Origin: Devosia sp. MC521
GTDB taxonomy: Bacteria > Pseudomonadota > Alphaproteobacteria > Rhizobiales > Devosiaceae
NCBI RefSeq assembly: GCF_014127105.1
Contig: NZ_CP059902.1
Location: forward strand, 405,001 to 469,000
Length of the DNA stretch: 64,000 nt
Reading direction: 5' to 3'
Made by a program: the position numbers and the translations under genes. A model generated the notes under the pieces. That model was given only the letters and a program-made list of their open reading frames with translations. It was not told where the DNA came from and made no database searches. Position 1 is the first letter of the stretch. Each line of letters starts with the position of its first letter. Shown here one piece after another: positions 45,649-54,019 of the stretch.

Positions 45649-46456
45649 TGTGTTCTTTCCTCCCGAAAAGCCGTCCGGCCGGGACCAATAGTGACAGCAA
45701 AAACAGCACCAGCGCCATCACCACAATCGATGGACCTGAAGCCGTGTCCCAAGTGCGCGAACCGAAGAGCCCGCCAACCACGGCAATCATGCCCAAGCCT
45801 GAAGCGACGAGTGCCATCATTTCCGGCGTCGCACTCAACCGTCGCGCCGTTGCCGCTGGGATAATGAGTAGCGAGGTGATCAGCAAAACGCCAACCAGCT
45901 TCATGGAAATGGCGATCACACAGGCCATCAGCAACATCAGAATGACCCGGCTCACTTCCGGGCGCAGACCTTCAGCCTCGGCCAACTCTGGGCTGACTGT
46001 AGAGGCGAGCAGGGGCCGCCAATTGAGGATCAGCATAAGAAGGATCGCTGCGCCACCGGCATAGATGATGATGATGTCATCCAACGAGACCGCCAAAATA
46101 TCCCCGAACAGGAAGCCCATCAGATCGATGCGCACCGTGGTCAGGAAACCCACGAGAACAAGGCCAACCGCCAGCGTTGCGTGGCTCAAAATCCCCAGCA
46201 GCGCGTCCACTGAAAGCGTGTTTTGGCGCTGCAAGACCAAGAGGGCCCCCGCCACCATTGCCGCCACCACAAAGACGCCGAGCGTCACATTCACCGAGAG
46301 CAGCATGGCCAGGGCGACGCCGAGCAGCGCTGAATGGGCCATGGTGTCGCCAAAGTAGCTCATGCGCCGCCAAATGACGAAGCACCCCAGAGGCCCGGTT
46401 ACAGCGGCAAGCCCAATCCCTGCGATTAGTGCTCGAGAAAAGAAATCACCAAACAT
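45638..46456 (-). CDS. znuB: Zinc ABC transporter permease
   Basis: A 272-residue ABC-3 family permease with about eight helices. It has the family sequences GPLGCFVIWRRMSYFGDTMAHSALLGVA (in pieces, about 20-47) and LITSLLIIPAATARRLS near residue 195. It forms the inner-membrane channel of the zinc importer with ZnuC and ZnuA. It is encoded between znuC and zur on the minus strand. Confidence 0.94.
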   Translation of the reverse strand: MFGDFFSRALIAGIGLAAVTGPLGCFVIWRRMSYFGDTMAHSALLGVALAMLLSVNVTLGVFVVAAMVAGALLVLQRQNTLSVDALLGILSHATLAVGLVLVGFLTTVRIDLMGFLFGDILAVSLDDIIIIYAGGAAILLMLILNWRPLLASTVSPELAEAEGLRPEVSRVILMLLMACVIAISMKLVGVLLITSLLIIPAATARRLSATPEMMALVASGLGMIAVVGGLFGSRTWDTASGPSIVVMALVLFLLSLLVPAGRLFGRKEHNGA

Positions 46457-46490
46457 TTTTAGTCTTCGATCCTAGCAACATACGCAACTC

Positions 46491-46536
46491 TGCCTCCCTC
46501 CCCCTTGCGGGGAGGGACTGAGGGTGGGGGAACCTC
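46491..46536. repeat. REP-like palindrome between znuC and znuB
   Basis: CCCTCCCCC / GGGGAGGG arms around TTGC, followed by ACTGAGGGTGGGGG. It belongs to the interspersed family and lies inside the znuCB operon. Confidence 0.65.
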
Positions 46537-46545
46537 ATCACGATG

Positions 46546-47334
46546 TCACTCATGGCTATGCCCATGCTCGTGGTCATGCTTTGCGCCAACCACGCAGCCG
46601 TCATCGTGATGTTCGTGATCGTGGTGGTGCTCATAAATCGCCAGCGCCGAAGCGGCGCGCTCACCAAAGAGCTTGAGATAATTGGGGTCGCGCTTCACCG
46701 CATTGGGCGTGCCGCGACAGCACACATGGCCATTGAGACAAATGACCGTATCGGTCTCCGCCATCACTACATGCAGATCGTGGCTGATCATCAAAATGCC
46801 TGCACCAGTCGTGTCTCGTATTTCCCGGATCAACTGATAGAGCGCCACTTCGCCCGAGAAATCGACGCCCTGCACGGGCTCGTCCAGCACCAACAAATCG
46901 GGCTTGCGGATCATGGCGCGAGCGAACAGCACGCGTTGAAACTCCCCACCCGACAGCTCCTGCACGGCCGCGCCCAGTAAGCGCTTGGCCCCAACGGCGT
47001 CGAGCGCACGGATGATGTCATCCTTGGCGAATGTTCCGGTCAGCGTCATCAAACGCTCGACGGTCAGTGGTAAGGTCCAGTCGATTGCCAGCTTTTGTGG
47101 CACATAGCCAATGGTCAGCCCCGGTTTTCGCGATACCTCGCCCATGCTTGGCTTCAGAACACCTGTCACCATTTTGGCCGTGGTGCTCTTGCCCGAGCCA
47201 TTGGGGCCAATCAGGGTCAAAATCTCGCCGCGCGCAATCGACAGATCAACGCCTTCCACCAACACCCGCGCGCCTTTGCGCACGCCGGCATTGGTGAGCG
47301 TGATGAGCTTTTCGCGTGTGCTGGCGCTGTTCAT
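46546..47334 (-). CDS. znuC: Zinc ABC transporter ATP-binding protein
   Basis: From the ATG at 47334 (MNSASTREKLITL) the protein has 262 residues. A TTG at 47409 would add 25. Walker A is GPNGSGKST near residue 41, the signature is LSGGEFQRVLFARAM, and Walker B is LLVLDEPVQGVD. The tail is His/Asp-rich (HHHDHEHHDDG... HDHEHGHSHE), typical of zinc-linked proteins and probably metal-binding. It energises ZnuB. The promoter would lie in the divergent region shared with znuA, where a Zur-type palindrome sits. Confidence 0.94.
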   Translation of the reverse strand: MNSASTREKLITLTNAGVRKGARVLVEGVDLSIARGEILTLIGPNGSGKSTTAKMVTGVLKPSMGEVSRKPGLTIGYVPQKLAIDWTLPLTVERLMTLTGTFAKDDIIRALDAVGAKRLLGAAVQELSGGEFQRVLFARAMIRKPDLLVLDEPVQGVDFSGEVALYQLIREIRDTTGAGILMISHDLHVVMAETDTVICLNGHVCCRGTPNAVKRDPNYLKLFGERAASALAIYEHHHDHEHHDDGCVVGAKHDHEHGHSHE

Positions 47335-47445
47335 AGTCTTGTTCAACTCAAACTCACTTGGCCCGGGGTCTTCGGGGGGCAGGCTGCGAACGTGATCGGT
47401 GGGAAGCAAGTTTCTCTAACCCACGCTCTTGACGCTTAGCTTTAC

Positions 47446-47458
47446 GTTATAGCATAAC
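47446..47458 (-). promoter_or_regulatory. Candidate Zur box for znuCB-zur
   Basis: A palindrome GTTAT-AGC-ATAAC followed by AT, close to the core of the known Zur consensus (TGTTATA-N-TATAACA). It lies between the divergent znuC and znuA genes, nearer to the znuC side. Confidence 0.65.
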
Positions 47459-47470
47459 ATCGCCGCAAGC

Positions 47471-47488
47471 GTAATAACATAACATTAC
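47471..47488 (+). promoter_or_regulatory. Candidate Zur box for znuA
   Basis: GTAATAACATAACATTAC is a partial palindrome whose right half, read on the other strand as GTAATGTTATG, matches a Zur half-site. It ends three bases before the znuA ribosome binding site region (GAAGG). Confidence 0.65.
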
Positions 47489-47503
47489 CCTGAAGGCATA
47501 CAG

Positions 47504-48481
47504 ATGACCAAGCTGCTCTCCCTCGCCGCGTTCGCGACCATGCTGCTCACCGGCACAGTTTTGGCTGCGCCCGATGTCGTTGCCTCCACCAAGCCCATCC
47601 ATTCGCTGGTCACTGCAGTTATGGGCGATGTCGCCGCACCAATCTTGATCGTCAAAGGCGCAGCTTCCCCGCACACCTATTCGCTCCGCCCATCCGACGC
47701 GGCAGCGCTTGAGAGCGCTGATATCGTCTTCTGGACTGGCAATGGCTTTGAGCTGTTCTTGGCTGATGCCCTCAATACGCTGTCCACCAAGGCCCAAATT
47801 GTCGCCTTCGCCGATACACCCGGCCTGCAGCTTCTGCCCATGCGCGAAGGGGGAGCCTTTGAGGCGCATGACCACGATCATGCGAGCGAAACTGCTGAAG
47901 AGCACGCGGCTCATGCCCATGAGGATGACCACGCGCATGATCATGCGCACGACCATGGCTCTCATGGCGGAGAGGATCTGCATTTCTGGCTAGACCCACA
48001 AAATGCAATCCTCATCGTCGACTACATCGAAACAACACTGGTCTCGGCCGACCCGGACAATGCGGCAACCTATGTAGCCAATGCGCAAACCACCCGTGCC
48101 GCGCTTGAGGCGCTAACGGTCGAACTCGCGGCCCAACTGGCCCCAATTGCCGGAAAACCCTTCGTCGTCTTCCACGACGCCTATCAGTATTTCGAACAGC
48201 GTTTTGATCTCACCCTTGCGGGCACGGTCACCGTCTCGCCAGACGTTGCCCCCGGCGCGGCCCGCATTGATGAGCTTCGGCACAAGGTCTCCGAGCTTGG
48301 CGCAACCTGCGTCTTTGCCGAACCCAATTTCGAGCCCGCAGTGGTGCGCGTCATTGTTGAGGGCTCCGCCGCCAAGTCAGGCGTGCTGGATCCTGAAGGT
48401 TCCGCACTCCCCGAAGGTCCAGACCTGTATCCTGCAATGCTCCGCTCCATTGCCACCGGTCTTGTGGACTGCCTGACCTGA
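47504..48481 (+). CDS. znuA: Periplasmic zinc-binding protein
   Basis: A 325-residue precursor with the signal peptide MTKLLSLAAFATMLLTGTVLA. Metal ligands follow the ZnuA pattern: His in G-A-A-S-P-H-T-Y near residue 58, His in L-H-F-W-L-D-P near residue 163, His in V-F-H-D-A-Y-Q-Y near residue 225, and a late Asp region. Between the first two lies the charged His-rich loop (HDHDHASE... HAHDHAHDHGSHGG), which marks ZnuA rather than Mn-binding homologues. It delivers zinc to ZnuBC. It is divergent from znuC, with a Zur box directly before its ribosome binding site. Confidence 0.95.
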   Translation: MTKLLSLAAFATMLLTGTVLAAPDVVASTKPIHSLVTAVMGDVAAPILIVKGAASPHTYSLRPSDAAALESADIVFWTGNGFELFLADALNTLSTKAQIVAFADTPGLQLLPMREGGAFEAHDHDHASETAEEHAAHAHEDDHAHDHAHDHGSHGGEDLHFWLDPQNAILIVDYIETTLVSADPDNAATYVANAQTTRAALEALTVELAAQLAPIAGKPFVVFHDAYQYFEQRFDLTLAGTVTVSPDVAPGAARIDELRHKVSELGATCVFAEPNFEPAVVRVIVEGSAAKSGVLDPEGSALPEGPDLYPAMLRSIATGLVDCLT

Positions 48482-48570
48482 CAACTCTCCCCCTTCATCC
48501 TATTCCGCCTGCACCCGCAGGCGGTCTCGGCGTCGTCCTGACGCCCGTCTTCGCACGCCTCTCATCTCTC

Positions 48571-48593
48571 GAAATGTAACGTTCTAACATATC
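48571..48593 (+). promoter_or_regulatory. Zur box upstream of the aztD-like gene
   Basis: A 23-base site with left half GAAATGTAAC and right half CTAACATATC. It agrees with the classical Zur consensus (GAAATGTTATA-N-TATAACATTTC) at most positions. It ends 13 bases before the start codon. Confidence 0.75.
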
Positions 48594-48605
48594 AAGGATA
48601 TTCCC

Positions 48606-49787
48606 ATGCGCGTCGCCTTGCTTGCTGCTCTCCTCTTATCCTCGGCCAATGTTCCTCTCGCTTACGCCGAGGACACCCATTCAGTTTGGCGGGCCTTTGT
48701 CGCCGATAGCGCTAGCGCCAATGTTTCTGTCATTGATCTGGACAGTGACAAAACCATCGCGACCTATAAGCTTGCTGCTCCGGCAACGCTCTATGCCGCT
48801 AAGGGAAGGCATGCCGTTTTCGCTGTCCAGGGCAAAGCCAATCAGGTCCAAGCCATTTCGACCGGCCTGACCGTTGAAGACCACGGCGATCATGCCGACC
48901 TCAAACTAGGTGATCCCGCTCTCTTGGCCCCGCAAGCGGAAGGCCAAGAGCCCGCCCATTTCGTCGAACATGGTGGCAAGCTTGCCATCTTTTTTGACGA
49001 AAGCGGCAAAGTGCAGCTCTCCGATGCAACGCTCTGGCAAAAGGGAACATACGAGTCAGTGGAGCTCGACAGTGGCAAGCCCCACCACGGCGTTGCCGTT
49101 CCCTTTAATGGCGGTGCCATTGTCACTAAGCCGGTTTCGGAAGATGGCAAGCTGCCCAGTGGCTTTAATGTCTTTGACGCCAGTGGCGACATTGTCGGGA
49201 CGACGGAGCTTTGCGCCGATGTTCACGGGGAAGCGTCATCAGGCGACGTTATCGCCTTTGGGTGTTCCGACGGGGTGCTGATTGCCAATGGGACTAAGCC
49301 GGACTTTACGCTTCTTCCCTTCACCGACCTGCCCGAAGGGCGGGTAGGGACCCTTCTTGCCGGCAAGAGCCTCGACTATTTTCTCGGCAATTACGGGCCC
49401 AAGCATGTGGCCATTATTGAGCCCGAGGCCGAAACGCCAATTCGCCTCGTCAGCCTCCCAGACACGCGTGTTCATTTTGTTCTGAACGGCGAAAACGCGC
49501 GCTTCGCCTATCTGCTGCTCGCCGATGGTTCGGTGCAAGAGCTTGATAGTGTGCGCGGCGAGTTACTGCGCAAAGCCCAGGTGACGAAGGCTTATGCCAC
49601 CGATGGCGGCCATGGCACGCCAATGCCGCGGATTGCTTATGCGGGCGACGAGTTGCTGGTCACCGATCCCGCCACGGGCAAAATCCACAAGCTCGATCTC
49701 AAAAGTTTTGCCGTGACCGGGTCGATTGAGCTTGGTGGTGCGCCCAGTTCCATTGCTGTTGTCGGCGGCGTTACCGCCGACCACTAG
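48606..49787 (+). CDS. aztD: AztD-like periplasmic zinc metallochaperone
   Basis: A 393-residue precursor with a signal peptide ending near AYAED. The mature protein is built of repeated four-stranded units (V-F-V-A-D-x-x-x-A-x-V-x-V-I-D-L, then similar blades) as in a beta-propeller. It has a His/Asp-rich loop VEDHGDHADL near residue 92 and G-G-H-G-T-P-M-P-R near residue 335. This matches AztD, which hands zinc to the binding protein AztC in Paracoccus. Here it sits next to a ZnuA rather than AztC. The Zur-type site just upstream supports zinc control. Confidence 0.8.
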   Translation: MRVALLAALLLSSANVPLAYAEDTHSVWRAFVADSASANVSVIDLDSDKTIATYKLAAPATLYAAKGRHAVFAVQGKANQVQAISTGLTVEDHGDHADLKLGDPALLAPQAEGQEPAHFVEHGGKLAIFFDESGKVQLSDATLWQKGTYESVELDSGKPHHGVAVPFNGGAIVTKPVSEDGKLPSGFNVFDASGDIVGTTELCADVHGEASSGDVIAFGCSDGVLIANGTKPDFTLLPFTDLPEGRVGTLLAGKSLDYFLGNYGPKHVAIIEPEAETPIRLVSLPDTRVHFVLNGENARFAYLLLADGSVQELDSVRGELLRKAQVTKAYATDGGHGTPMPRIAYAGDELLVTDPATGKIHKLDLKSFAVTGSIELGGAPSSIAVVGGVTADH

Positions 49788-49803
49788 GCACAGAAAGGGG
49801 TCG

Positions 49804-50172
49804 CTATTTCAGCGGCCCCTTGAAAATGAAGAAGGCTCCGAGCGCGATCAGCGCAAAGCCAATGCCGTGGTTCCAGGTCAGCTTCTCACCGAGATAGAAC
49901 ACTGCGAACAGCACGAACACCGAGAGCGAAATGACCTCCTGAATGGTCTTCAACTCGGCGGCGGAAAACGTGCCATAGCCAATGCGGTTGGCCGGAACCG
50001 CAAGCCAATATTCGAAGAAGGCAATCGCCCAGCTCGCCAACACCACCACCCACATCGCTGCGTGGGGGAATTTGAGGTGTCCATACCAAGCGAAGGTCAT
50101 AAAGACATTGGACGCAAGCAAGAGGCCAATCGGCGCAAGCGTGGCAAAGTTGAAGCCCAAGGCTTCCTCCAA
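49804..50172 (-). CDS. DMT-family small membrane protein (DUF486)
   Basis: A 122-residue protein with four helices. The family pattern includes F-M-T-F-A-W-Y-G-H-L near residue 24, then WAIAFFEYWLAVPANRIGY and LKTIQEVISLSVFVLFAVFYLGE in pieces. DUF486 proteins are half-size relatives of drug/metabolite transporters and probably dimerise. The function is unknown. It converges on aztD with a GC-rich inverted repeat (49793-49825) overlapping its stop. Confidence 0.85.
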   Translation of the reverse strand: MEEALGFNFATLAPIGLLLASNVFMTFAWYGHLKFPHAAMWVVVLASWAIAFFEYWLAVPANRIGYGTFSAAELKTIQEVISLSVFVLFAVFYLGEKLTWNHGIGFALIALGAFFIFKGPLK

Positions 50173-50272
50173 AATCAGCTGAAGTGGTGCACTCTCATAT
50201 CAGCATCTGGCCGTCTGCACAGTGGGTGTGTTGCGCCAGAGTTGCTCCCGGCGCATCAGCAAGGCGATCGCT

Positions 50273-50527
50273 TTAGCGGCGCGTGCGGGTGGTCTTTTCC
50301 AGCGAGAAAATCTCGTCGCTCACGTCGTCGATCTTCTTGCGCACCAGCGCCTGAGCGTCATGCAGACCGCGATTATAATAATGCGCCCCAATCTTTTCGG
50401 CGAAGAATTGAACCAGCAATTCAGCGGGAATGGAGCCGATATTGCTATCGAGTTCGTTCTGGAAATAATCTTGAACTTCCGCAACGATAATTTTCATTTC
50501 GTCGCGTTCGAATTTGATGGGTTTCAT
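50273..50527 (-). CDS. DUF2164-family protein
   Basis: An 84-residue protein from the ATG at 50527 (MKPIKFERDEMKIIV), preceded by GAAGG. The longer frame from 50623 runs through the 5' region of the divergent gene and is unlikely. It matches the DUF2164 pattern: an N-terminal strand, VQDYFQNELDSNIGSIPAEL (split), and FFAEKIGAHYYNRGLHDA near residue 45. The function is unknown. It is cytoplasmic. Confidence 0.8.
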   Translation of the reverse strand: MKPIKFERDEMKIIVAEVQDYFQNELDSNIGSIPAELLVQFFAEKIGAHYYNRGLHDAQALVRKKIDDVSDEIFSLEKTTRTRR

Positions 50528-50625
50528 TGTCGGAGCCTTCAGCTTGCGTTCATCTGGCAAGGTGTTGTCTGCGATGCGTTTTGATGCATGCGCATATTCA
50601 AGTTCTGGGAGGAGGATTAACACTC

Positions 50626-51314
50626 ATGCTGACCCGCCTGACTATCTCTACCCTAATCATATCGTCCTTGGCTTTGTCGCCCGTTGCCTTTGCAAAAACC
50701 AAGGATAAGTCCGCCACAGCACCACACACCGCGCCAGAACGCGTGCAATGCGAAGGCGTATTTGGCCCCGACGTTACCGTCGACATGATCATCTCGCACT
50801 TCGGCGCTGAAAACGTCGAGGCGCGTATAGAGGTCGACAGTGTCGAAGGCGTGCTGTTTTCGGCACCTTGGTTTATGGCGACGATCCCGACCGCAAAATC
50901 GCTTTCCAATGGTTCGACGAGGCCAACACGCGTTTCGTCAGCTATGTCGACCTGCCGCCGACGCTGGCCACCCCCGAAGGTCTCTACGTTGGGCAAACGG
51001 CGGCTGAAGTGGCAGCACTCAATGGCGAGCCTGTTAGCTTTGCGGGCTTTTGGTGGGACTATGGCGGCTATGTCTTCCTGCACGAAGGCGGCAAGCTTTG
51101 GAACACCGAAGCGCCCTGTGTACCGATGATCCGCTTCGCGCCAACGGTGGAAGAACCGGACGTCGATGTCACGACGATTTCGGGCGACGTCACCGTCACG
51201 TCAGATGATCCCCTCGTCGCCAAAGTAGGCGTTAAGGTGCAGACGGCCGGCATGGGTTACCAATATCCCGAAGGCTATGATGGTTTTGACGAAGGCGAGC
51301 CCGTAGAGGAATAG
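50626..51314 (+). pseudogene. Secreted protein gene interrupted by a one-base frameshift
   Basis: An excellent GGGAGGAGG site precedes ATG 50626. The first part encodes a signal peptide (MLTRLTISTLIISSLALSPVAFA) and about 60 mature residues up to V-E-G-V-L-F. Between about 50851 and 50866 the coding signal moves to another frame: V-Y-G-D-D-P-D-R-K-I-A-F-Q-W-F-D-E continues there to the stop at 51314. One added base near TTTTCGGC would rejoin them into a protein of about 230 residues with a C-terminal WWDYGGYVFLH region. This may be a real pseudogene or a sequencing error. No family name is offered. Confidence 0.7.
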
Positions 51315-51428
51315 CACTGCGACTGATCTGGGGCCCTTGGCCCCGTAGCCGATCTGTGCAAGGTGGTGAGACTGCCTGCTGGGCTCTCTTTTAGAAAGTG
51401 AGCTCCTTATTGAATTTAGGACGACACC

Positions 51429-51647
51429 GTGACTGAAATTACCCGCGACTCCAATGGCACCCAGCTCAATGACGGCGATAGCGTGACGCTGATCAAAGAC
51501 CTCAAGGTCAAGGGGACTTCGGTAACGCTCAAGCGTGGCACCATGTGCAAGAATATTCGTCTCACCGAAGACACCGATCTGATCGAATGCAATGTCGAAA
51601 AGGTCAAAGGCTTGGTCCTGCGCACTGAGTTCCTCAAGAAGGCCTAG
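51429..51647 (+). CDS. PhnA/YjdM-type domain protein
   Basis: A 72-residue protein corresponding to the C-terminal domain of PhnA (YjdM): D-S-N-G-T-Q-L-N-D-G-D-S-V-T-L-I-K-D-L-K-V-K-G, then LKRGTMCKNIRL and LRTEFLKK. The N-terminal zinc ribbon of full-length PhnA is absent. Despite the name, a role in phosphonate use is not established for the family. The coding sequence is monocistronic or leads into the membrane-protein gene six bases downstream. Confidence 0.88.
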   Translation: MTEITRDSNGTQLNDGDSVTLIKDLKVKGTSVTLKRGTMCKNIRLTEDTDLIECNVEKVKGLVLRTEFLKKA

Positions 51648-51652
51648 AGCTT

Positions 51653-52081
51653 ATGTCGAAGTGGTCGGTCGACGGGCAAAGTCGGCGCTTGCTCGCTATC
51701 ATCCTGCTCGGCCCGATCATCGGTGGGCTCGCGATGCTGGCGCTGAACGTCGTCGTCGAAGGCCTGCCTGAGATCGAATATCTCGGGCCGATCATCTTCA
51801 TGTTTATGGTCTTCGGTTTCCTCTTTGGGGTGCTCCCCGCCATCCTTGCGGCTTTGGTCTATTTGCGCCTCGAACCGCGCCTCAAATCCGCGGCGACCCG
51901 GTGCGGTGCGGCCATAGGCATTGGCTTTACGACCAGCATGCTGGGCGTCTACCTGATCCTATTGTCGGTCGGCGGGGAAACCCTCTTTAGCGCTCCCGAG
52001 ATTTTGCGGGTTGGCTTGTCGGGTGCCTTGGCCCTACTGTTCACCACCTCACCGTGGCGCGCTAGCAGCCCTCAGGCCTAA
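51653..52081 (+). CDS. Small membrane protein of unknown function
   Basis: A 142-residue protein with four hydrophobic segments (about 13-35, 42-72, 82-108, 112-132). The N-terminus is basic and Ser-rich. It starts six bases after the PhnA-like gene, so it is likely cotranscribed. Its last 20 bases overlap the end of the converging gene at 52062. No family is recognised. Confidence 0.65.
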   Translation: MSKWSVDGQSRRLLAIILLGPIIGGLAMLALNVVVEGLPEIEYLGPIIFMFMVFGFLFGVLPAILAALVYLRLEPRLKSAATRCGAAIGIGFTTSMLGVYLILLSVGGETLFSAPEILRVGLSGALALLFTTSPWRASSPQA

Positions 52082-52586
52082 ACGAGCGCGTCAGGCCTTC
52101 AATCACTGGCTCGATCGACGCTAAGTCGCGGATGTGGAATTCCATGCGGAAACCCGCATATTGCCCCGGCTCGCAAAGCTCAACGATCCGCTCGATGCTG
52201 ATGCGGTGGTCGCGTTGCGCGGTGAGGGCGGACCAGTCTGGGGTGCTGGTGTTCATCCCCAGAACCCACCCCTGTGCTTCCAACTCCTGCGCTTGAGCCT
52301 CGGCCACTGCCTCAATGCCTAACGCGTTTTCCCCGGCCCAGAGCGAGAGCACCTGTTCGGCATCCAGCCGATAGTAAATCGCCCCCGTACCGTCTTCATT
52401 CGCACGACTGCTCTCAAAGCCCGGTGGTATGTCGATGGCATAGTGAAAGCTGGGGTTTTGATACTGCCCCCAAAATTGGCCGAGGGCAGGGGTGGCCCCA
52501 AAACTAGCGAGGATCAGTGCTCCGCCGATTATAGACAGGCTGAGGGTTGGGCGCGACTTGGTTGCGAATGTCTCGAAGCAGGTCAT
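52062..52586 (-). CDS. Secreted hypothetical protein
   Basis: A 174-residue protein with a signal peptide: a basic N-region, the hydrophobic core LSLSIIGGALILASFGA, and a site near A-L-G-Q. The mature part contains FHYAIDIPPGFESS near residue 47 and two Cys (ELCEPGQYAGF and the C-terminal PEGC). It resembles small periplasmic proteins with a PsbP/lipocalin-like opening but I cannot assign it. Its start lies 83 bases inside the upstream DUF4282 gene in another frame. That is a long overlap, and a later start cannot be excluded. Confidence 0.6.
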   Translation of the reverse strand: MTCFETFATKSRPTLSLSIIGGALILASFGATPALGQFWGQYQNPSFHYAIDIPPGFESSRANEDGTGAIYYRLDAEQVLSLWAGENALGIEAVAEAQAQELEAQGWVLGMNTSTPDWSALTAQRDHRISIERIVELCEPGQYAGFRMEFHIRDLASIEPVIEGLTRSFRPEGC

Positions 52587-52839
52587 GAATTGAGAAGACC
52601 ACTAAGATGAGCTCGACCGCAAGCCGCCAAATGATGGTTGCCGCTATGGTCAGAAAGATCACAATGACCAAAGACACAAAACCAGTCTGCGGTGTGCTGA
52701 GGCGCAAGTCACCCGTGTAGGTCAGCGCGTTATAAATCCCGGCCAGCGCAAACACACCAATGCAGATAAGTCCGATCCAATAGACGATACGCAGAAGCTT
52801 GGGGGCGATGTAGCTGTTCACCGAAAGGATTGATCGCAA
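52504..52839 (-). CDS. DUF4282-family membrane protein
   Basis: A 111-residue protein. It contains PKLLRIVYWIGLICIGVFALAG (split), then a second helix VSLVIVIFLTIAATIIWRLAVEL (split), and a soluble tail with HDLLRDIRNQ. This is the DUF4282 arrangement of two helices plus a charged C-terminus. The function is unknown. The tail-coding part overlaps the next gene. Confidence 0.7.
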   Translation of the reverse strand: MRSILSVNSYIAPKLLRIVYWIGLICIGVFALAGIYNALTYTGDLRLSTPQTGFVSLVIVIFLTIAATIIWRLAVELILVVFSIHDLLRDIRNQVAPNPQPVYNRRSTDPR

Positions 52840-52919
52840 TACCCCGTCCTCCTGAGAGTGGATCCTCAGGAAGACTAGTTTGGAAACAATAAGCCTCAGT
52901 AAATTGCCGTAGGTCTTAT

Positions 52920-53816
52920 TTACAGGACCACGATGCCAGCGTGCTTGGCCTTGTCTTCTGGCTCAACGTGAATGGTGATCTGGCAGTCTTTGACCAGCTC
53001 TTTAAGCTTGGCTTCAATCCGGTCGCAAATCTCATGCGCCGCATCCACTGTCATCGCGCCCGGCACCACAAGGTGGAAGTCGATAAAGGTAATCTTTCCC
53101 GCCTGTCGCGTGCGGACATCATGGGCTTCTAGCGCGCCGTTTGCCGTGCACGCGATGGCCTCGCGAATAATCTTCTGCGTTTCTGCAGGCACGGCAACGT
53201 CCATCAGCCCGCCAACGCTGTCCTTGATCACACCCCACCCGGACCAGATGATGTTGAGCGCCACAAGGGCTGCAAGAATGGAGTCGAGCTGCGCAATGCC
53301 GGTCGCATAAACCAGCGCCAGGCCAATCAGCACGCCGATGGTCGACACCACGTCCGTCATCAAATGCTTGCCATCGGCTTCAATGGCAGGCGAGCGCGCC
53401 TGACGACCATGGCGGAGCAATACCATTGCCCACACGACATTGATCACCGTCGCACCCGCACTGATCGCCAAACCGAGCGTTGGTGCTTCGGGCATTTCCG
53501 GGTTGAGGAAACCCAGCACAGCTTCGCGCAGAATCAATATGGCCGCGACAATGATCATCACGCCCACGATCACCGCTGAGAAGTACTCGGCCTTGTGGTA
53601 GCCATAGGGCATGTTGGCATTGGCCGGACGCTGCGCCAGACGCACTGCGATCAGCGCCACAATGGCCGTCACCACATTGACGGTCGATTCAAGCGCGTCC
53701 GAATACAGCGCCACCGAGCCAGTCACCCACCACGCCCAGACTTTCAGGCCCAGAACGAGAACCCCAACAACCAGGCTGGTCGATGCTATAGCCAGTGTCT
53801 TGTTGGTGATCGCCAT
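52920..53816 (-). CDS. Cation diffusion facilitator (CDF) metal exporter
   Basis: 298 residues from the ATG at 53816, preceded by GGAAG. Six helices are followed by a cytoplasmic domain. Transport-site residues appear as S-D-A-L-E-S near residue 40 in helix 2 and as H-L-M-T-D-V near residue 150 in helix 5, the tetrahedral metal site of CDF proteins (the first Asp/Glu pair differs slightly from the H-x-x-x-D form). The C-terminal domain has DVRTRQAGKITFIDFHLVVP (split). It would export Zn, Fe, Co or Mn. No metal-dependent operator is visible. Confidence 0.9.
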   Translation of the reverse strand: MAITNKTLAIASTSLVVGVLVLGLKVWAWWVTGSVALYSDALESTVNVVTAIVALIAVRLAQRPANANMPYGYHKAEYFSAVIVGVMIIVAAILILREAVLGFLNPEMPEAPTLGLAISAGATVINVVWAMVLLRHGRQARSPAIEADGKHLMTDVVSTIGVLIGLALVYATGIAQLDSILAALVALNIIWSGWGVIKDSVGGLMDVAVPAETQKIIREAIACTANGALEAHDVRTRQAGKITFIDFHLVVPGAMTVDAAHEICDRIEAKLKELVKDCQITIHVEPEDKAKHAGIVVL

Positions 53817-54019
53817 GGGCAAAGCTTCCTTGCGGCTGGTAAAAACCTGCCTTACGCCGCTCATGCCTGATCAGCAAGTGCTTGAATTTGCAAACGATTT
53901 TCAGAAGCATTCTGAGCAAAGTGCCACAGGCGGCAAGCCATTGATCGACAAGGGTGTTTCCAAAGCTTGCACCCAATCCACAGCTCTTGCGTCCACAAAA
54001 AATCCGCGCGCTGGACACT

